Positions 1 to 10,690 of a DNA stretch of 64,000 bases are shown piece after piece; the stretch's first letter is position 1; the number at the start of each line of letters is the position of its first letter. The stretch covers positions 1 through 64,000 of the forward strand of contig CAVTOR010000002.1 in NCBI GenBank assembly GCA_963736235.1, written 5' to 3'. The position numbers were made by a program, and so were the translations under genes. A model generated the notes under the pieces. It saw nothing but the letters and a program-made list of their open reading frames with translations. It was not told the DNA's origin and ran no database searches. The DNA is from CAVORB01 sp963736235. GTDB taxonomy: Bacteria; Pseudomonadota; Gammaproteobacteria; Chromatiales; Chromatiaceae.

Positions 1-32
1 CGGCAAGCGGACGGCTTTCCTCGCGCCCCGGT

Positions 33-1457
33 TTACTCCTTCGGAATGCGCAAGGGGAAGAACATACGGCCGTCGCCGCGCTGAATCAGAACGGCCACCG
101 ACCGACCCGGCTCCAGGGCGTCGAGCGTCTGCTTGAGCTGATCGGCGTTCTCGACGACCTTGTTGTCCAGGGTCAGGATCACGTCGCCCACGCGAATACC
201 CGCCCGCTCCGCCGGCCCAGCCTCGACGCGTTCCACCAGGACGCCCCCGGACTCGATGCCGAGCTGCCCCCGGTCCTCGGCGCTGATATCCGCCGCGACC
301 AGACCGATGCGGTTGGGCTTGACGCGCTCGGGGATTCCCGAAGCGGCGACCAGCTCTTCCTCTTCGGGCAGCTCCTCGATCACCACCTCGATAATCTGGC
401 GGGTTCCGCGGCGCAGCACCTCCACCCGTGCCGCCTGGCCCACCGGGCTTGCCCCCACCAGGGGCGGTAAGGAGCCCGAGGAGTCCACCGGGCTGCCATT
501 GAACTCGACAATCACGTCACCGGCCTTCAATCCAGCCTTCTCTGCCGGACTCTCAGGCAGCACCTGGGCGACCAGTGCACCCTCGGGTTGGGCCATGCCG
601 AAGGTCTCCGCCAGGTCGCGCGTAACGTCCTGGATGAGCACGCCGAGCCATCCACGGCTAACCTTGCCCTTGGTCCTGAGCTGCTCCACGACATCCATCG
701 CCACGTCGATCGGGATCGCGAACGACAATCCCATGAAGCCCCCGGTGCGGCTGTAGATCTGGGAGTTGACGCCGACCACCTGACCGTCCAGGTTGAACAG
801 CGGACCGCCGGAGTTGCCCGGGTTGATTGCCACGTCGGTCTGGATGAAGGGAACGTAGTTCTCGCTCGGCAGGCTGCGCCCCTTGGCGCTCACGATCCCG
901 GCGGTAGCCGAGTGCTCGAACCCGAACGGCGAACCGATGGCCAGCACCCATTCGCCCACTTTCAGGTCCTTCGCGGATCCGATCTTCACCACCGGCAGCC
1001 CCTGCGCCTCGACCTTGACGAGCGCGATATCGCTGCGTTTGTCCGCGCCGACAACCGTGGCAATGAACTCCTGACGGTCGCTGGTGCGCACGATAATCTC
1101 ATCGGCGCTCTCCACCACGTGGGCATTGGTCAGGACATAGCCATCGGCGGTCACGATGAACCCGGAGCCGAGGGAGCGCGCCTGCATCTCGTCCTCGGGG
1201 ATCTCACCTTCCTCTCCGAAGAAGCGCCGGAAGAAGTCGTAGAGCGGGCTGTCCTCGGGCAGGTCCGGCACCGAGAATCCGGGCGGTGCCTGAGGGGCCG
1301 CCGTCGATTGTTTGGTGCTGATGTTGACCACTGCCGGTCCGTACTGCTCGACCAGGCCGGTGAACTCGGGCAACGCCCTCGCCAAGGCGTCGACGGATGA
1401 CAGGAAGGCGATCAAGCCGAGGGTCAGGAGCCCCGACAGCGGATATGGTTTTCTCAT
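33..1457 (-). CDS. mucD: Periplasmic serine protease MucD/DegP family
   Basis: HtrA-type protease/chaperone that degrades misfolded envelope proteins and dampens sigma-E signalling. An N-terminal signal peptide is followed by a trypsin-like domain with the His of TNAHVV, the Asp of DIALVK and the Ser of GNSGGPL, then two PDZ domains (roughly residues 270-350 and 390-470). I start at the ATG at 1457, because the resulting protein begins MRKPYPLSG with a clean signal peptide. The longer reading frame adds 16 residues that run into rseC. It is the last gene of the rpoE-rseA-rseB-rseC-mucD series, the order seen in Pseudomonas-like gammaproteobacteria. About 475 residues is normal for the family. 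Confidence 0.95.
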   Translation of the reverse strand: MRKPYPLSGLLTLGLIAFLSSVDALARALPEFTGLVEQYGPAVVNISTKQSTAAPQAPPGFSVPDLPEDSPLYDFFRRFFGEEGEIPEDEMQARSLGSGFIVTADGYVLTNAHVVESADEIIVRTSDRQEFIATVVGADKRSDIALVKVEAQGLPVVKIGSAKDLKVGEWVLAIGSPFGFEHSATAGIVSAKGRSLPSENYVPFIQTDVAINPGNSGGPLFNLDGQVVGVNSQIYSRTGGFMGLSFAIPIDVAMDVVEQLRTKGKVSRGWLGVLIQDVTRDLAETFGMAQPEGALVAQVLPESPAEKAGLKAGDVIVEFNGSPVDSSGSLPPLVGASPVGQAARVEVLRRGTRQIIEVVIEELPEEEELVAASGIPERVKPNRIGLVAADISAEDRGQLGIESGGVLVERVEAGPAERAGIRVGDVILTLDNKVVENADQLKQTLDALEPGRSVAVLIQRGDGRMFFPLRIPKE

Positions 1458-1501
1458 GAGTGCTCCGTGTGTCGTACCAGGCGCGACAGCGCGCTTCCCG
1501 T

Positions 1502-2003
1502 TCAATGCCTGTCCTGCAGGGACGGACCCGGCATCGCGACCGCGAGCCCGGTCGAGACGCCTTGGCGCAGAATGACCGCCCGGTAACGGTCGTCATCCGC
1601 ATGCGCGCGGCTGAAACGGCCGAGCCAAAGCAGAGCCGACGCCAGGCCGACCGCACCCCCCAAGATACTCAAGCCGTCCCCGTGCTGCGGCGAGAGGGCG
1701 CCGGCAAGCATACCACCGGCGATGCCGCCCCCGAGCATCGCCAGCAGCGGCACCATGTAGGCCGCGAACGAGGCGGTGAGGAGCGCCTGCTCTGGGATGC
1801 CGACCACGACCTGATCGCCGGGCCGAGCGCCGATGGGGTTGTATACCGTGAGCAGCAACCGGCGACGGCCAAAAAAACGCTCCAGCAGCGAAGTGCCGCA
1901 GGCGCCGTTGACCTCGCAGCTCCCGCAGGCGCTACGACGTCGGCTCTCGACCTCCGCCAGCTCGACCATGAACCGCCACGACCATACCGAGCTCCTCGAT
2001 CAC
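1502..2003 (-). CDS. rseC: SoxR-reducing system / sigma-E regulatory protein RseC, frameshifted near the start
   Basis: RseC/MucC inner-membrane protein. It has a cytoplasmic Cys-rich N terminus (CGSCEVNGACG, around residues 25-35 of the restored protein) and two membrane segments separated by a short loop. The intact frame begins only at an ATG at 1969. However, a GTG at 2003 overlaps the rseB stop (GTGA) and encodes VIEELGMVVAV, which matches the usual RseC N terminus (MIEE-x-VV). The two pieces differ by one base near 1969-1970, so I read a single gene with a one-base indel. It lies between rseB and mucD. Confidence 0.8.
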
Positions 2004-2950
2004 GGTTGGCCACCCTCCCCTCGCTGCAAAGCCGCGAGCACCATCTGCACCGTGACCGAGGGGACCTCGCCGATCACGGTCACCTGGTGGCCGAAGACGC
2101 GCCTACCGGCCGCGTGGATGGCACCGATACGCGTCTCCCCGTCCAGCCCGTCGGCGGCGTCACTCTCGACATAGACCGAGACCGACGCGAGGCCATCCGA
2201 TATCAGGAAGTGATCCACCGAATGCCCCGCGGTGTCGCGCCAGTGATCGTGCATCGTGAGATCGAAGCCGGCCGGAAGCTCGGTGAAACGCCAGGGGTCG
2301 GTATCAACCGGGGCCGGCCGACTCGTTGCCATGCCGGCGTCCACGGTATCCGCGTCCGCGATCTCCTGATTCTCTTGGGAGGGAAGAAGCTCGAGCGACG
2401 TGAACATGATCTGCTCGATGGGCTCGGACTGCTCGCCCATCAGATCCGATTTCAGCGGCAATCCGCTTTCCAGATCGAGGTAGAAGCGGTAGCCGTAGCG
2501 CAGACTGTCCCGCGGGATGATACCGACCACATCCACCTGACGACCGGCCACACGCGCCGTTCCGAGCGGGTGAATCAGGTAGTGCGCCGACAACGATTCG
2601 GGATCTATCGCCTTGGCCCGCAGCACATCGTGCGTCAGCCCGCCGCGGTGTACCGAGATCGGGTGAGAGTTGGGTAATTCGCAGGTGACGCGATCCTGTT
2701 CCCGCGTCATCGAGCGCTCCGGCCCATTCAAAGACTCCATGCGTTCGCGGGATTGCCCGTTCTCGATGCGATGCTCGATCCGCAGCGACTCGATACGGTT
2801 CCCGTGCGCATAGACCAGCGTGCCCTCATAGCTGAGCGAGCGCATGGCGTTCGCCATGCGCTCGAGCTGCTCGGTGGCGGACAGACCCTCCGCGAAGGAT
2901 TGAGAACAAAGACCGATAGCGGCGAATGCAATCAGCAGCGCCCGTTTCAT
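2000..2950 (-). CDS. rseB: Sigma-E regulatory protein RseB (MucB)
   Basis: Periplasmic protein that binds the anti-sigma factor RseA and shields it from DegS cleavage, and senses lipid or lipoprotein signals. The protein has a signal peptide (MKRALLIAFAAIGLCSQSFA), a LolA-like N-terminal half and a smaller C-terminal domain; about 316 residues is typical. I start at the ATG at 2950. The open frame extends much further upstream but there overlaps rseA in another frame. The stop overlaps the GTG start of rseC, indicating translational coupling. It is preceded by rseA after a gap of about 58 bp. Confidence 0.92.
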   Translation of the reverse strand: MKRALLIAFAAIGLCSQSFAEGLSATEQLERMANAMRSLSYEGTLVYAHGNRIESLRIEHRIENGQSRERMESLNGPERSMTREQDRVTCELPNSHPISVHRGGLTHDVLRAKAIDPESLSAHYLIHPLGTARVAGRQVDVVGIIPRDSLRYGYRFYLDLESGLPLKSDLMGEQSEPIEQIMFTSLELLPSQENQEIADADTVDAGMATSRPAPVDTDPWRFTELPAGFDLTMHDHWRDTAGHSVDHFLISDGLASVSVYVESDAADGLDGETRIGAIHAAGRRVFGHQVTVIGEVPSVTVQMVLAALQRGEGGQP

Positions 2951-3008
2951 GTTGCGCCCCGCCGCGACTGGCGCGGCTCGCTCCATCCGCTCGCCGTTCG
3001 CTGGATAC

Positions 3009-3572
3009 CTAGCGTCCAGCGTCATATCCGACGACCGTCGCGTAGGGAAGGAAACCCTTGACACCGGAGGGCGGCGCGAAGGCCTGGTGGTTGACGAGGA
3101 AGCGGTCCAACTTGCTCTGGAGCGCCGGTTGGTCCACCTGCCAGCGCTGCCCGGGAGCCGCGAGCTCGAACCTCTGCATGGGGACGACGGTCTTCGCGGC
3201 CAAGGCTGGAAGTGGCTCTTCATGCCCGGCGTTGAACAGCTGCGGAACCGCGAACACGGCGAAAAAGGCCGCGGAAGCGGCAAGCGCCGCCCCCACGAAC
3301 GGACCAAGCCGAGAATGCCGGTTGCCGTTTTTACCCCTTCGTGGCGCCCTCACGGGCTCCTCGGCAACGCGCGTCCGAACCTGCGTTGCGATGTCGCGGT
3401 ACTCCAGACGCACCTGCTCGCCGCGCAGGTACTGCCCGATCAGGTGGTAGCGCTCCCAGGTGGCGCCCAGTTCCGGGTTCGATTCCAGCGCCGATACGGT
3501 AGGACGCACGAGCTCGTCGTCGATCTCGCCGTCCACGAGCGCTGAAAGATGTTCTCGCTGCTGATCACTCAT
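3009..3572 (-). CDS. rseA: Anti-sigma-E factor RseA (MucA)
   Basis: Membrane-spanning anti-sigma factor. The N-terminal cytoplasmic domain starts MSDQQREHLSALVDGEIDD, the characteristic RseA sigma-binding opening. A single transmembrane segment (about residues 90-108) is followed by a periplasmic region of about 75 residues for RseB binding and DegS cleavage. At 187 residues it has the usual size. It lies 20 bp after rpoE and before rseB, as expected for an operon that encodes its own inhibitor. Confidence 0.93.
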   Translation of the reverse strand: MSDQQREHLSALVDGEIDDELVRPTVSALESNPELGATWERYHLIGQYLRGEQVRLEYRDIATQVRTRVAEEPVRAPRRGKNGNRHSRLGPFVGAALAASAAFFAVFAVPQLFNAGHEEPLPALAAKTVVPMQRFELAAPGQRWQVDQPALQSKLDRFLVNHQAFAPPSGVKGFLPYATVVGYDAGR

Positions 3573-3592
3573 CGCCGGATCTCAATTGGATG

Positions 3593-4171
3593 TTATGGAT
3601 TAAGCAGGGGCCGAAGGCGCTTGTCGATCGCCTCGCGGGCGCGGAAGATGCGCGAACGCACGGTCCCTATCGGACATTCCATCGTACTGGCGATCTCCTC
3701 ATAGCTGAGGCCATCGAACTCGCGCAGCACGATGGCGGTTCGTAGGTCATCGGGCAAGTCGTCCAACGCCTCTTGTACGGTACGTGCGATCTCATCGCTC
3801 AACAGGAGGCTTTCCGGTGTCCCGACCTCCCGCAGGCGGCTGCCCATGTCCATCTGCTCGGCGACCTCTGCCTCGACATCGTCGCCCGGGGGACGACGGC
3901 CCTGCGCGACCAGGTAGTTCTTCACCGTGTTGATGGCGATTCGATAGAGCCAGGTGTAAAAAGCGCTCTCGCCGCGAAACCCGGGCAGCGCTCGGTAGGC
4001 CTTGAGGAACGCCTCCTGACTGACATCCATAATCTCGCTGGGGTCGCGCATGTAGCGGGAGATGAGACTCGCGACCTTTTGCTGGTACTTGAGCACCAGC
4101 AAATCGAACGCACGCCTATCTCCGTTCTGTGCCCTAGACACCAACTCCTGGTCGGCTCGTCGCTCAGACAT
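3593..4171 (-). CDS. rpoE: ECF RNA polymerase sigma factor RpoE (AlgU)
   Basis: Extracytoplasmic-function sigma factor for the envelope stress response. Region 2 (DLLVLKYQQKVASLISRYM and following) and region 4 (LDDLPDDLRTAIVLREFDG with a helix-turn-helix ending GTVRSRIFRARE) are both evident. I start at the ATG at 4171 (MSERRADQELV), matching the family start; the upstream frame extension is out of character. The length of 192 residues is standard. It is the first gene of the stress operon and divergent from nadB, the same arrangement as in many gammaproteobacteria. A sigma-E-like promoter lies about 45 bp upstream. Confidence 0.96.
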   Translation of the reverse strand: MSERRADQELVSRAQNGDRRAFDLLVLKYQQKVASLISRYMRDPSEIMDVSQEAFLKAYRALPGFRGESAFYTWLYRIAINTVKNYLVAQGRRPPGDDVEAEVAEQMDMGSRLREVGTPESLLLSDEIARTVQEALDDLPDDLRTAIVLREFDGLSYEEIASTMECPIGTVRSRIFRAREAIDKRLRPLLNP

Positions 4172-4213
4172 TCCGACGCGCCGCCGTTGTCGGCGTCTCC
4201 GAATCCGATGGCA

Positions 4214-4239
4214 TTGACAGTCACCCTCAGCGAAAGTTC
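4214..4239 (-). promoter_or_regulatory. Putative sigma-E-dependent promoter of rpoE
   Basis: On the minus strand a -35-like GAACTT (complement of 4234-4239) is followed by a 16-bp spacer and a -10-like TCAA (complement of 4214-4217). This resembles the sigma-E consensus (GGAACTT, N15-16, TCTRA). The predicted transcript start is about 37 bp before the rpoE ATG. Autoregulation of rpoE is established for the family; its presence here is inferred from the motif. Confidence 0.5.
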
Positions 4240-4408
4240 TTTGATGCCAAGGAAGTGCGGCCTCGCATGGCCACAAAAAAGCGGAAACTTGATCCAAGTC
4301 GCAAACCGGTTCAGTTTATAGTTGTCGGTGATGGTTTGCACACGCGCCTTTGCGCGTGAGGCCGGTGATGCTTTCGCCCCAATGCCACAACGTACCTCTG
4401 CCACCACC

Positions 4409-6032
4409 ATGAACCGCCCACACCGACACGATGTCCTGATCATCGGCAGCGGGGCCGCCGGGCTGAGTCTGGCCCTTCAGCTGTCGCCCGATCTCTCGGT
4501 TGCCGTGATTTCCAAGCGCGAGCTCCGCGAGGGCAGCACTCTGTATGCGCAGGGCGGCATTTCGGCGGTCTTGGATCCGCGAGATTCAGTGGAGTCCCAC
4601 GTCCAGGACACCCTCAAGGCAGGCGCGGGTCTGTGCGACCGGAAAACGGTTCGCATGGTCGTGGAACGCGGACCCGAAAGCATCCGCTGGTTGCTCGACC
4701 AGGGTGTCCAGTTCACCCGCGACGACGAGACCGTCAGCGGCGGGGGCTACCACCTCACCCGCGAGGGCGGACATACTCACCGGCGCGTCGTACACGCCGC
4801 AGACGCCACCGGCCACGAGGTGGAGACCACCCTCGAGTCGCGGGTTCGCGCGCTCCCCAACGTCGAGCTCTTCGAGCACCATATCGCGGTGGACCTCATC
4901 GCCGCGCGCAAGCTCGGACTCAGGGGCAACCGCTGCCTCGGGGCCTACCTGCTCAACCTGGGCACCGGAGAGGTGGAGACCTTCCTCGCCCGCTTCGTCG
5001 CCGTCGCCACCGGCGGTGCGAGCAAGGTCTACCTCTACACCAGCAATCCCGATGTCTCCACCGGCGACGGCATCGCCATGGCCTGGCGGGCCGGCTGTCG
5101 GGTGGCCAACATGGAGTTCATGCAGTTCCACCCCACCTGTCTCTATCATCCTAAGGCCAAGTCCTTCCTGATCACCGAGGCGCTGCGCGGCGAGGGCGCT
5201 CTTCTGTTGCTGCCCGACGGCGAGCGATTCATGCCCCGCTTCGACGAGCGCGCGGAGCTCGCGCCGCGCGACATCGTGGCCCGCGCCATCGACCGCGAGA
5301 TGAAGCGGCTGGGCGCCGAGTGCCTATATCTCGACATCTCCCACCGGCCGCGGGAGTTCGTCGTCTCCCACTTCCCCACCATCCACGCGCGCTGCCTGGA
5401 GTTCGGCATTGATATCACACGGGAGCCCATCCCGGTGGTACCCGCCGCCCACTACACCTGCGGCGGCGTCGTGGTGGACGGCCGTGCCCGGACCGACGTG
5501 CCCGGGCTCTACGCGATCGGGGAGACCGCCTACACCGGGTCTGCACGGTGCCAACCGCATGGCCAGCAACTCCCTGCTCGAGTGCCTGGTGTTCAGCGAG
5601 CTCGCCGCCCGCGACATAGAACAGCAGGCCTTGCGCCAGCCGCCCCCTCCCGAGGTTCCGCCTTGGGACGAAAGCCGCGTCACCGAGGCCGACGAGGAAA
5701 TCGTCGTGTCCCACAACTGGGACGAGCTGCGCCGCTTCATGTGGGACTACGTTGGCATCGTGCGCACCAACAAGCGGCTGCAGCGGGCCAAGCGGCGTGT
5801 GGACCTGCTGCGCCAGGAGATCATCGAGTTCTACAGCCATTTCCGGGTCAGCAACGACCTGCTGGAGCTGCGCAATCTGGTGGACGTGGCAGACCTCATC
5901 ATCCAGTCCGCGCAGCGCCGGCGCGAGAGCCGCGGCCTGCACTTCACCCTCAATTTCCCGCACCGGGACCCAAGCCAGCGCGCGCCGACGGTCGTGATCC
6001 CCGACAGCTACCAGCCACGGCGCGGGTCCTAG
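4409..6032 (+). CDS. nadB: L-aspartate oxidase, one frameshift
   Basis: FAD enzyme that oxidises L-aspartate to iminoaspartate, the first step of bacterial NAD synthesis. An N-terminal dinucleotide-binding motif (VLIIGSGAAGLS), the family block with TREGGHTHRR, and a helical C-terminal domain are present. The reading frame breaks near 5539: the family motif GLHGANRMASNSLLE is recovered only by moving one base, consistent with a single extra base in the ggg-t run. The restored length of about 540 residues is normal. The ATG at 4409 gives MNRPHRHDVLIIGSG. The gene is divergent from rpoE. Confidence 0.93.
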
Positions 6033-6237
6033 ACCCTTCGCTCCGCCGAAAGCCGGGCCTTGCCTGGAGCACGCCTCGTGACAGGGCGGCCGGCCATGTT
6101 TCAGGCTGTTTTGGCGGACGATACATTTTTTTGTGCGATGCACAATCCTGCTTTATGATGACGTTCGCCCGGCGCGGTCGCGGCTACGAGCAGGACCTGG
6201 CGGGCTGGTCTATCGGGAGCAATGGGGGATGAGTGGT

Positions 6238-8615
<2,378 letters not shown>

Positions 8616-8715
8616 CGGTAGCCGCACGCGCAGGATCCGGATCGACCCCTTCGCCGGGTCTCCGGCTTCGCTCGCGCCTCGGCCTCGAGCCCAACCATCA
8701 AATTCTGCACAACAA

Positions 8716-8749
8716 AAAGCCCCGGAGCCAACAAGGCACCCGGGGCTTT
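8716..8749. terminator. Bidirectional rho-independent terminator between ppsA and the small exported peptide gene
   Basis: A 10-bp perfect stem (aaagccccgg paired with ccggggcttt) encloses a 14-base loop. It has A residues before it and T residues after it, so it can work on both strands. It lies between two convergent genes. Confidence 0.85.
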
Positions 8750-8786
8750 CTACCGTCCGCCTGAGGCCGGCTGGCCTCGCGCGGGA

Positions 8787-8939
8787 TTACTCGGCGAAGG
8801 TCTCCACGCTCTCGAGCGACTGCACCTCGACCACCGGCTCGCGGGTCTGGCCGTTCGCCTGAGCGTCATCCTGATTCAAGGCGACCGTGGCGGAGATGGA
8901 TCCAACGACGAGAGCGACTGCAGCAAGTGCACCTAACAT
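8787..8939 (-). CDS. Small exported or membrane protein of unknown function (50 aa)
   Basis: I do not recognise this protein. It begins MLGALAAVALVVGSISATVA, a hydrophobic segment that may be a signal peptide or a single membrane anchor. A polar acidic tail follows (NQDDAQANGQTREP to the end). I start at the ATG at 8939, because a strong AGGAGA ribosome-binding site lies six bases upstream. The longer frame upstream to 9083 is low-quality sequence crossing the promoter. A near-consensus sigma-70 promoter precedes it and a terminator follows, so it appears to be a well-expressed stand-alone gene. Confidence 0.7.
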   Translation of the reverse strand: MLGALAAVALVVGSISATVALNQDDAQANGQTREPVVEVQSLESVETFAE

Positions 8940-8981
8940 GTTACTTCTCCTGAACTTCAAGTTGGTTTCAACATAGCGATT

Positions 8982-9010
8982 AGTATATAAGCATCTTTCT
9001 AATCTTTCAA
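8982..9010 (-). promoter_or_regulatory. Sigma-70 promoter of the small exported peptide gene
   Basis: On the minus strand TTGAAA (complement of 9005-9010) and TATACT (complement of 8982-8987) are separated by exactly 17 bp. This is a near-consensus promoter in a locally AT-rich stretch. It lies about 43 bp upstream of the ATG at 8939. Confidence 0.7.
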
Positions 9011-9153
9011 CCAGAGAGTTGTTACAGTTTGTAACCAGATGTTTCGCCCGGCGTCGCTCTGCAGCATGCGTGAACACAGGCATCCGCGCAGCCCTGAGAT
9101 AACAGGCGGAGTGGGAGGATCTCCAATCTCGGGCTACCTTGGCCGAATGGTGC

Positions 9154-10101
9154 TCATTCGGCGATCAGACGCTCCCGCGCATCCGCAGGGGCAAGCTCCA
9201 CCGCGAACGGCTGGTCCGCGGCCGGATCGACGCTGACCCGCACTCCCGCCACGATCGGGGAGCCGGGAACCTCGAGCCGGACGAAGCGACGCAGCACGCC
9301 GCCGTGACCGGGGTCGCGCAGCGGTTGATCGAAACGGAAACGGTGGGTGTCCCCGTGAACCGCCAGCACCGGCCCTTGGAATTGCCCGAGCAAGGCCGCC
9401 AGGCTCTCGGCGAACGGCCCGTATCCGCGCGGGGGAGAGGACGCCTCGAATCCCGGATTGGCATGAAACAGCAGCACCAGCGAGGAAGCGTCCTCGGCCT
9501 TGGCCACCGCCGCGACCCGCTCCAGGTGACCACGATTGGCCTCGGCCCGCTCCAGATGCTCCGTCAGCGCGGCCTCGTTGTTGGGCGTCAGGTTGTTGTG
9601 ACTGCCTACCAGATGGACAGCAGCGAACAGCACTCCATTGAACAGAAGGTAGTAGTTCTCTGGATGGGACGGGTCGTTCGCCTCGGCGCCGAGCTCGTCG
9701 AGCCGCAGCACCGAGCCCTCGACGTAGAATAGTCGGCGCAACCGCATGAGCCTCTCGCGCGGATCGAATCCCCCCGCCCTTCGGCGGTGACAGTCGGTCC
9801 ACTCGTTGTCACCGGGCGTGTAGAGCACGGGTACGGGAAGCGACTGGAACAGATCGGCGATGCGCGCAAACGCCTGATCGGTGCAGGGCGCGCTGCCGGA
9901 CTTGATATCCCCGACATGGACGAGAAAGGCGGGGGATCGGCGCAGCTCCCTTTCGAGCAGCGCGGCGAGCAGCTCGTACTCGCTTTCTGAGTAAGGGACG
10001 TCGCCGATGGCGAAAAAACGCACGGCCGGCTCCGCGCCCGCCGTCGGCGCCAGCAAGACGGAAGCCAGGAGCATAGCCAGACCCACGGCGCGGTCGATCA
10101 T
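9154..10101 (-). CDS. Exported calcineurin-like metallophosphoesterase
   Basis: Protein of 315 residues with a signal peptide (LAMLLASVLLAPTAGA). Metallophosphoesterase motifs appear in order: GD (FFAIGDVPYSE), GD (LVHVGDIKSG), GDNE (YTPGDNEWTDC), a central His (LLFHANPGF), and GDTH-R-F (AVHGDTHRFRF) near the C terminus. The protein is probably periplasmic; its substrate is unknown. It lies downstream of hoxW on the same strand with a 48-bp gap. It could ride on the hydrogenase transcript, but nothing in its sequence ties it to hydrogen metabolism. Confidence 0.8.
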   Translation of the reverse strand: MIDRAVGLAMLLASVLLAPTAGAEPAVRFFAIGDVPYSESEYELLAALLERELRRSPAFLVHVGDIKSGSAPCTDQAFARIADLFQSLPVPVLYTPGDNEWTDCHRRRAGGFDPRERLMRLRRLFYVEGSVLRLDELGAEANDPSHPENYYLLFNGVLFAAVHLVGSHNNLTPNNEAALTEHLERAEANRGHLERVAAVAKAEDASSLVLLFHANPGFEASSPPRGYGPFAESLAALLGQFQGPVLAVHGDTHRFRFDQPLRDPGHGGVLRRFVRLEVPGSPIVAGVRVSVDPAADQPFAVELAPADARERLIAE

Positions 10102-10149
10102 ATTGATCAGCAGGCTCTCGTCATCACTGAGACCCCTCCGACACTCACC

Positions 10150-10665
10150 CTATCGGCGGTCGGGATCCGAGGCGACCCCCGGATCATGCATGACGTCCGG
10201 GCCTACCCTCAGCCGGTCGAGCAGATACGCTTCGGCTGCGTCCAGGTTGTCCTGTGCACCCCGGGAGACCGGCTCCCCAAGCCCGAACTCGTAACCGCGT
10301 ACCGCGAGCAGCCAGCTCGGCGGCGGCTCCTGGCCCGTGGTCTGCCGAAACACCTGCAGGACGGCGCCGGGACTCATCGCATGGGTGGTGTAGCTGACGT
10401 CCCGTTCCGCTGCGATCGGCCCGAAGGCAAAGGGCTCGATTCCAGACGCGCTCGCGTCCACGAAAATGACCATCTCCCGGCCCTCCAGGTCCAGGGCATG
10501 CTCGACCTGAAGCTGGAAATCCGTGAGGAGATCGACCCCCTGCAGCTGCCCGGCGTCACGGCGTCGCTCCAGACGCGCGACCAGAAGCGGCCCCAGGGCG
10601 TCATCGCCGCGCGAGGGATTGCCGCAGGCGAAGACGAGAACGAGATCCGTGCCGATCGCGGCCAT
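10150..10665 (-). CDS. hoxW: [NiFe] hydrogenase maturation endopeptidase HoxW
   Basis: Nickel-dependent endopeptidase that removes the C-terminal peptide of the hydrogenase large subunit after Ni insertion. It carries the family motifs GNPSRGDDALGP (metal-binding acidic residue after the GNP loop), DFQLQVEHALDL and a VDAS strand. At 171 residues it is normal for the group that serves NAD-reducing hydrogenases. It starts 25 bp after hoxH, whose C terminus still carries the extension it would cut. No hypA-F genes are seen in this window, so the rest of maturation must be encoded elsewhere. Confidence 0.9.
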   Translation of the reverse strand: MAAIGTDLVLVFACGNPSRGDDALGPLLVARLERRRDAGQLQGVDLLTDFQLQVEHALDLEGREMVIFVDASASGIEPFAFGPIAAERDVSYTTHAMSPGAVLQVFRQTTGQEPPPSWLLAVRGYEFGLGEPVSRGAQDNLDAAEAYLLDRLRVGPDVMHDPGVASDPDRR

Positions 10666-10690
10666 CCGAAGGGGCGTGGCTCTCTCGGCT

